Shown here: piece after piece, positions 8,018-16,305 of the stretch
How the letters are laid out: each line of letters starts with the position of its first letter
How positions within the stretch are numbered: position 1 is the stretch's first letter
Origin: Pandoraea eparura
Lineage (GTDB): Bacteria > Pseudomonadota > Gammaproteobacteria > Burkholderiales > Burkholderiaceae
Direction of reading: 5' to 3'
Length of the DNA: 64,000 bases
Assembly: GCF_902459725.1 (NCBI RefSeq)
Contig: NZ_CABPSH010000014.1
Span: 1 to 64,000, forward strand
Made by a program: the position numbers and the translations under genes
Notes under the pieces: model-generated
Databases searched by the model: none
Told to the model about the DNA's origin: nothing
Seen by the model: only the letters and a program-made list of their open reading frames with translations

Positions 8018-9556
8018 TCAGTCCGCCGCCACGTGTACGATCTCGTCGATTTCACTCGGGCCGCGCTTTTTCAGCCGGATGAAGAGCAGCAACGGCATGA
8101 CGGCGATCGTGAGCGCCATCATCAGCCGGAAGTCGTCCAGGTAGGCGATCATGGCGGCCTGTCGCGTGACTTCCGCATTGAGCGCGGCCATCGCCGCGGC
8201 CCCGTATGTCTGCACGTAAGCCTCGATGCCCTGCGTGAACGGCGTGATGCGCTCAGAGAGTACGGCATGATTGACTTGCGTGTTCTGGGTGAGCAGCGTT
8301 TGCACGACCGAGATGCCGATACTGCTGCCGATGTTGCGCGACAGGCTGTAGATCGCGGCGCCATCTGCGCGTAGCCTGCCGGGGAGCGTGGCAAACGTGA
8401 CCGTGGTGAGCGGCACGAACACGAACCCGAGGCCGAACCCCTGAATGACGCCGGGCCAGACGATGTCCGACGGACGCAATGTGAGCGAATAGCCCGCCAT
8501 CAGATAGAGCGAATAGGCGGTCAGCGCGAAGCCAAAACCCAATAGATAGCGGACGTCGACCTTGCCGACCAACCGTCCGACAATCAGCATGGCGGCCATG
8601 GTCCCGGCCCCGGAGGGCGCTGTCACCAGCCCGGTGAGAATGGCGGGGTAGCCGAACAGACCTTGCAGCATGGGCGGGAGCAGAGCGCGTGTGGCATACA
8701 GAATGATGCCGACGACGAAAATATAGACGACGCCCGTGTTGAAGTTCCGGTCGCGCAGCAACGCGCGGTCAAAGAACGAATGCTCGCCGGCGGTCCAGGT
8801 ATGGACGACGAAGTACGCAAAGCAGATGATGGCGCCGAGCATCTCCAGCCAGATTTCGGTGGCGTTCAGCCAATCCTGCTGTTCCCCGCGGTCGAGCAGC
8901 AGTTGCAGCAGGCCGATGGCCAGACTGAGCGTGACGAAGCCCAGGACATCGAACTTCCCGGCCTTCTGCTCGGCCGGCTCTTTCAGATAGGCGGCAATGC
9001 CGAGGAATGCGATCAGGCCGATGGGCAGGTTGATGTAGAACACCCAGCGCCAATTGTAGCTATCGGTGAGCCAGCCGCCGAGCGACGGGCCGAGAATCGG
9101 CCCCACCATCACCCCCATGCCGAACACCGCCATTGCCGAGCCGTGCTTGTGCGGCGGGTTGATGTCGAGCATGGTCGCCTGCGACAGCGGCACGAGCGCC
9201 GCGCCGCAAATCCCCTGGAACAGCCGTGCCGCCACAATTTCCGTGAGCGAATGCGCCATGCCGCACAAGGCGGAGGCGATGGTGAACCCGGCGACGGACC
9301 ATAGAAAGACGCGCCGGCGTCCGAAGCGGGCGCAGAGTGTGCCAGTGAGCGGCGTGGCGATGGCGGCGGCCACGATATAGGACGTCAATACCCAGGTAAT
9401 CGAGTCCTGCGAGGCGGACAGACTGCCCTGCATATGGGGCAGTGCGACGTTTGCGATGGTGCTGTCGAGGGTTTGCAACACCGTCGCGAGCATGACGGAT
9501 ACGCTGACGAGCGCACGATGCTTGCCCGGATCGTCAGCCGTTTGGGGGGATGACAC
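8018..9556 (-). CDS. DHA2-family MFS multidrug exporter (EmrB/QacA-like)
   Basis: A 512-residue inner-membrane drug:proton antiporter with about 14 hydrophobic segments. Family hallmarks are TLDSTIANVALPHMQG in helix 1, the R-rich loop RFGRRRVFLWS, and the antiporter motif C GVMVGPILGPSLGGWL. It lies 86 bases downstream of a MarR gene on the same strand, the usual arrangement for an efflux unit derepressed by its own substrate. No membrane-fusion partner is encoded beside it. Confidence 0.92.
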   Translation of the reverse strand: MSSPQTADDPGKHRALVSVSVMLATVLQTLDSTIANVALPHMQGSLSASQDSITWVLTSYIVAAAIATPLTGTLCARFGRRRVFLWSVAGFTIASALCGMAHSLTEIVAARLFQGICGAALVPLSQATMLDINPPHKHGSAMAVFGMGVMVGPILGPSLGGWLTDSYNWRWVFYINLPIGLIAFLGIAAYLKEPAEQKAGKFDVLGFVTLSLAIGLLQLLLDRGEQQDWLNATEIWLEMLGAIICFAYFVVHTWTAGEHSFFDRALLRDRNFNTGVVYIFVVGIILYATRALLPPMLQGLFGYPAILTGLVTAPSGAGTMAAMLIVGRLVGKVDVRYLLGFGFALTAYSLYLMAGYSLTLRPSDIVWPGVIQGFGLGFVFVPLTTVTFATLPGRLRADGAAIYSLSRNIGSSIGISVVQTLLTQNTQVNHAVLSERITPFTQGIEAYVQTYGAAAMAALNAEVTRQAAMIAYLDDFRLMMALTIAVMPLLLFIRLKKRGPSEIDEIVHVAAD

Positions 9557-9642
9557 AGGAATTCCTTTGCTGGGTCGTGGTTTTGGCTTGATGGCGGTGC
9601 GACGTGTTGCGCTGTGGCGCGCGTTGCGCCTGCGCCGACGCG

Positions 9643-10131
9643 TTACTCGGGGGCTGTCTCGTCGCTACGGCGCGGCGGTGACGGGCATTCGGCTTCGGCA
9701 CGCGTCAGGTTCGTCAGCACCTTGCTGAGCAAGCGCGACAGTTCGGCCCGCTCGGCCGGCGTGAGGTCGGCCAGCGCTTCGCGCTCGGTCGCATTGGCGA
9801 AAGCAACGATCATGTCGATCTTCGCCTCCGAGGCGTCCGTCAGGTAGAGCAGGTGCGCGCGTTTGTCGTTCGGATCGCGTTCGCGCCGCACGAGTCCCTT
9901 TTCCCTGAGCCGGTCCAGCAGTCTCACCAGCGCCATCGGCGTCAACTCCATGCGTTCGGCCAGTTCGGCCTGGGTCTGGACCCCATAGCGATGCAACATG
10001 ACCAGCACGCGGCATTGCGCGCGCGTAAGGTCGAAGTTGCCGCGGGCACGCCGGTCGAACAGGCGCGAATGAACGCGCGCGACGTCGTGCACCAGCGTGC
10101 CGAACCGGGACGACCAATCGATTTTCGGCAT
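9643..10131 (-). CDS. MarR-family transcriptional regulator
   Basis: A 162-residue winged-helix repressor. The core (about residues 35-125) carries TQAELAERMELTPMALVRLLDRLREKGLVRRERDPNDKRAHLLYLT, here cited only as the family pattern: recognition helix, then the beta-wing DxRxxxLxLT signature. It is promoter-proximal to the DHA2 exporter and probably represses both genes. No good ribosome site precedes 10131, so the start could be slightly different. A palindrome 52 bases upstream is the likely binding site. Confidence 0.9.
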   Translation of the reverse strand: MPKIDWSSRFGTLVHDVARVHSRLFDRRARGNFDLTRAQCRVLVMLHRYGVQTQAELAERMELTPMALVRLLDRLREKGLVRRERDPNDKRAHLLYLTDASEAKIDMIVAFANATEREALADLTPAERAELSRLLSKVLTNLTRAEAECPSPPRRSDETAPE

Positions 10132-10182
10132 ATCGGGGGCGCGCCGGGGCGGTGGACGAGCCGGCCCGGCAGGATCAATTAG

Positions 10183-10194
10183 TAAACAGGTTTA
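10183..10194 (-). promoter_or_regulatory. Palindromic MarR operator candidate
   Basis: TAAAC-AG-GTTTA, a perfect 5-bp inverted repeat with a 2-bp centre, lies upstream of the marR-exporter unit in an AT-rich patch. On the minus strand, TGGCAA and CTAATT spaced 17 bp flank it as weak -35/-10 boxes, so a bound dimer would block the promoter. Confidence 0.5.
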
Positions 10195-10493
10195 TCATTT
10201 TGCCAGAGTCCTTCGTTGGACTGCAACTGTCGCAAATAGGTGACACCTGGTCGGGGCACGGCGGGCGACGAAAAGGGAATAGGCCGGTTTTACCCGGCGT
10301 GACGCGGGTTCCCGGGCGGTGGGCCGATGCGTCGGCGAGAACCAGGAGCGTTGTCCGTGGAAATCTGAAAAAACCAAGAAAAATAAGCACTTGACACTTC
10401 GCCTTGGCGGATCAAGAAAGGCATTGTGCGATGCGTTGGCGAGATCGCCTGTGCATGGCACCCATCCTCTATTGACCTTAAGGAGTGTCAATC
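10195..10493. other. Intergenic region before the FeeM-like gene
   Basis: No gene is supported here. It holds AGGTGACACCT (10238-10248, 5-bp arms around one base), an A-rich run at 10366-10388, and TTGACA at 10391-10396, a consensus -35 box without a good -10 box 17 bp on. AGGAG at 10481-10485 is the ribosome site of the next gene. Confidence 0.4.
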
Positions 10494-11366
10494 ATGTTCG
10501 ACCTTGCCCAAGCCTCGGATGTTCTGTCCATCACCCACGCCGATGTGCCGACCAGCCATCGTCGTCCCGTATCAGCGCCGGCCGCGGTCACTTCGCCGGC
10601 TTCCGAACGCGAGACGATGCGTGAAGAACGTTTGCCCTTCATCGTCACGATTGCGGGCGACGAAGCCGCGTTGCGCGACGCCGTCGCCATGCGCCAGGCT
10701 GCCTATGGCCGCCACCTTCCCGATCTGGCCGCTCAGTTGAGCGAACCGGAGCCCAGCGACCGCGAGCCGGGGGCCATCGTGCTCGTGGCGCGTGCGCGCC
10801 TCGACGGCGCGGTGCTCGGCACGATGCGTATTCAGACCAATCGCTATCAGCCATTGCATCTCGAGGATTCGGCGCCATTGCCCCAGTGGTTGGACAGCGC
10901 GGCGTTGGCGGAGGCGACGCGTCTGGGCGTCGTGGCCGGGCCGGTCGGACGGGTCGTCAAGACGGCGCTGTTCAAGGCGTTCTATCAGTACTGCCTCTTG
11001 TCCGACATCGACTGGATGGTGATTACGGCCCGTCCGCCGCTGCATCGCCAGTATGAAGCCTTGATGTTTGTCGATGTGTTCCCGTCGCAAGCCCTGATTC
11101 CGATGGCGCATGTCGGCGGCATTGGCCACCGCGTGCTGGCGCTCGACGTGGCGCAGGCACGCACGCGTTGGCAGGCGGCGGAACATCCTTTGTTCGCCTA
11201 CATGTGCCTCACGCATCACCCCGATCTGCGGCTGGGGATGCCGGGAATGCAGGACGGCACGCCGGCATCGTCGGGCGAAGCCAGTGTTGGCGCGCATTTG
11301 CGGGATTTATCTTTTGTTGCCGACGAGGTACGATGCAGTGCATCAGGCTACAGCTTGGCGGTGTAA
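10494..11366 (+). CDS. FeeM-like N-acyl amino acid synthase (GNAT fold)
   Basis: A 290-residue protein of the FeeM/LuxI-like acyltransferase group, which joins an acyl chain from acyl-ACP to an amino acid. Visible features are the acyl-synthase core from about residue 45 (FIVTIAGDEAALRDAVAMRQAAYGRH), the basic-acidic substrate strand ATRLGVVAG, and the C-terminal half with a GNAT-like core. The ATG at 10494, 8 bases after AGGAG, is preferred to the in-frame GTG at 10485. The gene stands alone, ahead of a c-di-GMP protein. The product and any signalling role are unproven; the family call rests on recognition of the overall pattern. Confidence 0.7.
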   Translation: MFDLAQASDVLSITHADVPTSHRRPVSAPAAVTSPASERETMREERLPFIVTIAGDEAALRDAVAMRQAAYGRHLPDLAAQLSEPEPSDREPGAIVLVARARLDGAVLGTMRIQTNRYQPLHLEDSAPLPQWLDSAALAEATRLGVVAGPVGRVVKTALFKAFYQYCLLSDIDWMVITARPPLHRQYEALMFVDVFPSQALIPMAHVGGIGHRVLALDVAQARTRWQAAEHPLFAYMCLTHHPDLRLGMPGMQDGTPASSGEASVGAHLRDLSFVADEVRCSASGYSLAV

Positions 11367-11503
11367 TGCCGTTAATCGAACTAACGTTATCCCGTCGCTT
11401 GCCACCTGGGGTTTGGGCGGCGACGGCGATAACGCGCAAGACGGGCAAAAGAGACCCTCCGTGTCGGCCGGTGTTCTGGTTCCACGGGACAGGGCCGGCC
11501 CGG

Positions 11504-11536
11504 CCGGCAAGGCGCGCCGAGCGGGCGCCTTGCCGG
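11504..11536 (+). other. Strong hairpin between the FeeM-like and GGDEF-EAL genes
   Basis: A perfect 12-bp GC-rich stem (CCGGCAAGGCGC at 11504-11515 and GCGCCTTGCCGG at 11525-11536) has a 9-nt loop. No T tract follows, so it is not a classical terminator. It lies 47 bases before the next start codon and could be a leader or mRNA-end structure. Confidence 0.75.
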
Positions 11537-11582
11537 ACAACGACTGCGGGGGCGAACAACACGATAAGGGCACAAGATTCCT

Positions 11583-14500
11583 ATGGCGGGGGACCTCGGC
11601 AACGAGCGTGACGATCACAGCCGCAATCCGACCGATTTCGCCGACGAGTGGGCGGAACTCTCCGGAATGCGGCGCCGTTGGCGTGTGAGTGCGCGGCTCG
11701 ACGAGCTTTTTCGCACCATTTCCTTGTACGCCGTTCCCGCCGCCATCATGCTGCTCTCGGGCCTCGTGCTGATGTTCCAGGAGAGCCAGTACGCCGTGCG
11801 CGGCGAAACGCCGTTGACCTTTGAGGCGCAAGGCGATGTGCCCGCGACATTCGGCCCGCCCATGGTGCAGGGCGTTCTCGAGCGCGCCCGCAGCGTTCGT
11901 CAGTTCAGCACGCATCTGTCCGAAGCCCCGGTGTGGTTCCGGGTCACCGTACCGCCCGTGGGGGCGGCGCAACATACGATCCTTGAATTCCCATCGCGCC
12001 ATGCGCAAACGCTGGCGTGCTGGCGCAATCCCGACGCCCCGGCCATCGGGCGCGCGGACCGCAGTGCCGTCAGTGGGGCGATCCGAATGTCGAAAGCGGG
12101 CTTCGCGATCGATCTCGGGCCGCTCGTCGCGCCGGTCACGCTCCTGTGCGAGGGTACATTCTCAGGGCCAGCGCACTTGACGCTGGTGGCCTGGCCCGCG
12201 TCAGAGCTGCGCATTTCGGAGCGGGAGTTCCACCGCAGCAACGGCTTGCTCGAAGGCGGTCTATTGACGCTTTCGGCATTCGTGCTCGTCACCGCCATCA
12301 TCAACAAGGAATGGCTCTATGTGCTGTTTGCCGCCTGGTTGATCGGCAATCTTCGGCTCGCGGCGAACTCGCTCGGGGCGGACACGCAATGGCTGGAACG
12401 GGCCATCCCGACCGACCTGGACGCCCTGGTGCGCAAGGCGACGTTCGCCATCTACTACGTATTGACCTATTCACTGTTCACGCAGCTCTTCAAGCGCGAG
12501 CTGCGCCGCGTCGGCCTGCGGTGGATGGTCATGGTGCTGCAATGGGCCGGTGTGGTGCTGTGCTGCGCGGCGATCGCCTTGCCCTACGCGCATTTCATCC
12601 CCGTGCTGTGGGCCGTGGCCGCGCTGGGCATCGTGATCGTTCTGGTGCTGCTGACCCGCATTCTCGTGCTGACCCGTTCGCGGGTGGCGATCTGGTATAG
12701 CGCGTCGCTGGCCATTGTCCTGTTTGCCACGTTTTCCGAAGTGATCGCCGCCGCATTCAATGCGCGAGCGCTGTCGTCGGCGTTGAACAGCGTGACCGCG
12801 GCGCTGTTCTCGAGCCTCATGGCCGCGCTGGCCATCGCCGAACAGATGCGCGCCGAGCACCAGGGCAAGCTCGAAGCCCAGACCGAACTTCGCAATGCCT
12901 ACGATGTCACGCCGGTGGGTCTGTTTACCCTCGACGATCAGGGCGTGTTCGTGCGCGGCAACGCGGCGTTGCACACCATGCTGGGCATTCCCAATACCGA
13001 AGCGCGAACGTTCCGCTGGGACCAGTTCTTCGGTCAGAGCACGTGGCGCATGCTGCTCGACGTCGCTCAGCACAGCGAAGACTCGGAACTCGAAATTCTC
13101 TCGCTGCCGCGCGACGATGGCCGCACCAGTCGCTATCTCGTCAAGGCGATCTTCTCCGCCGGACGGATCGAAGGCTCGTTGCAGGACATCACCGAGCGGG
13201 CTCGCACGATGGAGCAGTTGCGCTACCTCGCGGAGAACGATCCGCTCACCGGCGTCTCGAACCGGCGCGGTATCGAGAAGGCCCTCGGCGAGGCGATCCG
13301 AACGTTGTCCGACGCTCGGCCGGCGGCACTGGCCTACCTGGATCTGGATCGGTTCAAGCTCGTCAACGATCTTTTCGGGCACGCGGCGGGCGATGAGGTG
13401 CTGCGCCAGGCATGCGACCGGATGCGCTCGCGCTTGTCGACGGATCAGAGTGTGGGGCGCACCGGCGGCGACGAATTCATCGTGGTGTTTCGTGATGCGA
13501 CGATCAAGGAAGCGGCCGCCGTTGCGCGCCGCCTGGTCGAAGCCATCTGTGGCGAGCCGTATCAGATCGGGGATCGCGCGTTCCAGGTGCGCGCGTCGGC
13601 CGGGGTGATCGAGCTGACGGCCGACATGCGGGTGCCCGATGCGATTTCGTCGGCCGACCGTGCCTGCCGGGAGGCCAAGAAGAGCCGGCGCGAGCTGGTT
13701 GTCTACGAGCGCGGGGCCGCTGCATTCCGTGAGCGCCTGGCCGAATTGCGGTTGATCGACGCACTCGACGCCGGACTCACGCCCAACACGTTGTTCCTTG
13801 AGATGCAGCCCATCATGGAGATGGCGTCGCCCGGCGAGTCGCTGAATTTCGAGGTGCTGCTGCGCATGCGCGATTCGGACGGCAATATCGTGCCGGCCTC
13901 ACGCGTCATCAGCGCGGCCGAGGAGAACGGCAGCATCGGCATGATCGACAAATGGGTACTGACGAATACGCTCGCCTGGATCGATCAGAACCGCGATCGA
14001 CTGACGAAAACACGGTTCGTGTGCGTCAATCTCTCGGGGGCGTCGCTCAACGACGAGCATTTCATTCGGGACATCTTTGCCACGCTGGCCGCGCATGAGC
14101 GCGCCGTCGGGTTGCTGTGCATCGAGATCACGGAAACCGTGGCGCTTCACGACCTCGACAATACGCGTCGATTTGTCGACCGGATTCACCAAATGGGCGG
14201 GCGCATCGCGCTCGACGACTTCGGCGCAGGCTTCAGTTCGTTCTCATACCTGAAGGATCTGGCGGTCGACGCCATCAAGATCGACGGCGCGTTCGTGAAA
14301 AGCATGGCGGCGCATCCGGCCAACCTGGCCATCGTCGAGGCGATCGTGGCGCTGGCGAAGAATCTCGGCATTCGCAGCGTGGCGGAATGGGTGGAAGACG
14401 CGGCAACGCTCGAAGCCTTGTCGGAACTGGGTGTCGACTATGTGCAGGGCTTTCTGATTGCCCGCCCGCAAACGCCTGAAGCCATCCTCGCCGCCGACTC

Positions 14501-14600
14501 GGCGGTCAGTTTCGTGCGAGATCCCCACCTCGCGTCATTGCTGGTCGAGCTGGGGGACGCGTTTTACCCGCGTCATCGGAGTCACTCGGCGTTGCACTGA
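11583..14600 (+). CDS. Membrane-bound PAS-GGDEF-EAL c-di-GMP protein
   Basis: A 1005-residue protein predicted to make and/or break c-di-GMP at the inner membrane. One N-terminal helix (about 46-67), a periplasmic domain and a multi-helix block (about 225-420) resemble the 7TMR-DISM layout. A PAS-like region follows (about 440-540). The cyclase motif GGDEF is intact near 627, but no RxxD inhibitory site precedes it. In the phosphodiesterase domain EAL is changed to EVL (near 755), while DDFGAG (near 877) and the lysine in IKIDGAF (near 897) remain. Both activities are therefore plausible. Confidence 0.9.
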   Translation: MAGDLGNERDDHSRNPTDFADEWAELSGMRRRWRVSARLDELFRTISLYAVPAAIMLLSGLVLMFQESQYAVRGETPLTFEAQGDVPATFGPPMVQGVLERARSVRQFSTHLSEAPVWFRVTVPPVGAAQHTILEFPSRHAQTLACWRNPDAPAIGRADRSAVSGAIRMSKAGFAIDLGPLVAPVTLLCEGTFSGPAHLTLVAWPASELRISEREFHRSNGLLEGGLLTLSAFVLVTAIINKEWLYVLFAAWLIGNLRLAANSLGADTQWLERAIPTDLDALVRKATFAIYYVLTYSLFTQLFKRELRRVGLRWMVMVLQWAGVVLCCAAIALPYAHFIPVLWAVAALGIVIVLVLLTRILVLTRSRVAIWYSASLAIVLFATFSEVIAAAFNARALSSALNSVTAALFSSLMAALAIAEQMRAEHQGKLEAQTELRNAYDVTPVGLFTLDDQGVFVRGNAALHTMLGIPNTEARTFRWDQFFGQSTWRMLLDVAQHSEDSELEILSLPRDDGRTSRYLVKAIFSAGRIEGSLQDITERARTMEQLRYLAENDPLTGVSNRRGIEKALGEAIRTLSDARPAALAYLDLDRFKLVNDLFGHAAGDEVLRQACDRMRSRLSTDQSVGRTGGDEFIVVFRDATIKEAAAVARRLVEAICGEPYQIGDRAFQVRASAGVIELTADMRVPDAISSADRACREAKKSRRELVVYERGAAAFRERLAELRLIDALDAGLTPNTLFLEMQPIMEMASPGESLNFEVLLRMRDSDGNIVPASRVISAAEENGSIGMIDKWVLTNTLAWIDQNRDRLTKTRFVCVNLSGASLNDEHFIRDIFATLAAHERAVGLLCIEITETVALHDLDNTRRFVDRIHQMGGRIALDDFGAGFSSFSYLKDLAVDAIKIDGAFVKSMAAHPANLAIVEAIVALAKNLGIRSVAEWVEDAATLEALSELGVDYVQGFLIARPQTPEAILAADSAVSFVRDPHLASLLVELGDAFYPRHRSHSALH

Positions 14601-15076
14601 TCCCGTTGGCCGAGCCGATCGCCGACACCGTGCGACCGTTCGCTGATGAAAGCGGTATCAGTTGACATTCCGTCGTGCGGATTATTCGTATTTTTCGCAA
14701 TGCTGTATTGCTCGCCGGATACCCGCATGGCATCCGACAGGCGGTATCTGGTCAGCCGGAAACCCTCGTGAATTGGGCGTTTCCACGTCAAGCACTTTTT
14801 TTCAGATTGTCATCAAGACGTAACCCGAAGTAAGAATTCCAATTGGAATAAATCTTGTCCCCGATGAAGTCCGGGTGGCAGAATTTGGGCATCGACGTGG
14901 TGGCGCCTCACGTTCCTGCGTCGGCGGGCCGTTTCCGTGTGTAGCGGTTGCGCGGGGGGCGATGCGGCTACCCGCATTAGGCAAACGACAGACACGCGAT
15001 ATGCAACGGGGTTAGGACCGCGCACATTCACGAGATGGGCGTGGCGCAACCGTAAGACCTAACCAGAATAACGACA
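14601..15076. other. Intergenic region with a perfect 14-bp palindrome
   Basis: No gene is supported. ATTCCAATTGGAAT (14836-14849) is a perfect palindrome and a good regulator-site candidate. TTGTCA (14807-14812) and TAAGAA (14831-14836), spaced 18 bp, could be the promoter it overlaps, leaving a leader of about 230 bases before the next gene. Confidence 0.5.
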
Positions 15077-16084
15077 ATGATCTCGACGCTTCTCAAACTC
15101 GCTTACCGCTACACCCATTCGGCGAAGTGGCGGCATAACGAACGCCTGTGGCCGCACGCGCACATCGAGCGCGACGCCATGGGGGCCATCGAGCGCTTTA
15201 CATGGCGCTCGCGTGCGGTGCCACTCGCGCGGCGCGCCGAATTGCAGCGCCTGCGCCGCATGCCTTGTCATCTCATCGCCAGCGGCCCGTCGGTCGCCGA
15301 TATCGATTACGACGCGTTGCCGATGCATCACGTCATGGGCGTGAACGGGGCGATCGCGCTGACCGACCGTGCGCCGGTCAAATTCAATTTCTACTGCATT
15401 CTCGACGCCGGTTTCGTGCGTCAGCGACCGGATCTGGCGCGCCGTGTGGTGGCGCGCGATCTGGTGCTGTTTGTCACACCCGTCGTGCTGGCCCGGTTGC
15501 TGGACATGTTCCCCGCGTCGGCGTTCGGTTGCCGTTTCTATCTGGTGGACGACATCTTCAAGCGCGGTCTGGAGGCAGCCCGAACGCCCGAGACCCTGCG
15601 CGCAAACCCGCAGGTCGCGGCAAGCGCGGCGTTCCAGGGCGAGCATGGCCATCTGGGTTACAGCTTCGACATCGACAACGGCTTCTTCCACGGCGGCACT
15701 GTGGCGTATTTCGCGTTGCAGGTGGCGACGTGGCTCGGTTTCACCGAGTTGTACCTGCACGGGGTGGATCTGCGCGACGCCACGCAGACGCCGCGATTTT
15801 ACGAGACGATGCAAACGCGTGCGCCGACGCGGCTGGATGCCGAGTTTGCCAGCCTGATCGAGCCGTCGTTCCGTCACGCGGCGGCCGTGTTGCGCGCGCG
15901 CGGTGTGCGTGTCGAGAACCTGTCGCGCGACAGCGCACTGGGCGACGATATCTTCGCGAAGGTTGACTGGCGCTCGCTGCGTCGTCGAAGCCTGAGCCTG
16001 GTCGTGCCGGACGCGGGGGCGCAGAGCGCCGATCTCGGGGCGACGCCGCCGTGGCACTCGACGGGTACGCACGGTCGCCCGTAG
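15077..16084 (+). CDS. LPS-type glycosyltransferase-like protein (DUF115/GT42-like)
   Basis: A 335-residue soluble protein. Its N-terminal core carries ASGPSVADIDYDALP followed by GVNGAIAL, close to the nucleotide-sugar-binding pattern of sialyltransferase-like GT42 enzymes and the related LPS-core/DUF115 group. DNGFFHGGTVAYFALQVA and a following GFTELYLHGVDLRD fit the C-terminal half of such enzymes. A role in adding a sugar or acid to lipopolysaccharide or capsule is likely but not shown. No signal peptide is visible. The start at 15077 lacks a clear ribosome site. It has no pathway partner next to it. Confidence 0.6.
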   Translation: MISTLLKLAYRYTHSAKWRHNERLWPHAHIERDAMGAIERFTWRSRAVPLARRAELQRLRRMPCHLIASGPSVADIDYDALPMHHVMGVNGAIALTDRAPVKFNFYCILDAGFVRQRPDLARRVVARDLVLFVTPVVLARLLDMFPASAFGCRFYLVDDIFKRGLEAARTPETLRANPQVAASAAFQGEHGHLGYSFDIDNGFFHGGTVAYFALQVATWLGFTELYLHGVDLRDATQTPRFYETMQTRAPTRLDAEFASLIEPSFRHAAAVLRARGVRVENLSRDSALGDDIFAKVDWRSLRRRSLSLVVPDAGAQSADLGATPPWHSTGTHGRP

Positions 16085-16200
16085 CGGTGGTGATGGCGGT
16101 AATGGCGGTGACGGTGGTATCGGCTAATGGTGTTAGCGGTGGTAACGGCTAACGGCTAACGGCGACAATGGCGGTAACGGTGGTAACTGCGGTGATGTGC
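16085..16200. repeat. Degenerate 9-bp tandem array
   Basis: Units resembling GCGGTRAYG and GTGGTAACG repeat with indels through the spacer after the glycosyltransferase-like gene. The phase drifts, and TAA/TGA codons occur in each frame, so coding is unlikely. It begins immediately after the stop codon. Confidence 0.65.
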
Positions 16201-16305
16201 CGCACTGACGTAAGCCGACGTGCGAAAGTCCTTGCCGAGAGGGCCGCTGCGCGGTGGTCTACCTGCTACAATCGCACTCCGGGTTTTCCTGAAGCATGAG
16301 CGATT

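Noticed and set aside
10391-10427. Sigma-54 promoter before the FeeM-like gene
   Set aside because: GG and GC elements are not at the required spacing; TTGACA suggests an ordinary -35 box instead.
12471-13382. Minus-strand frame of 303 codons inside the GGDEF-EAL gene
   Set aside because: Shadow of a clear multi-domain gene with His/Arg/Gln-rich composition.
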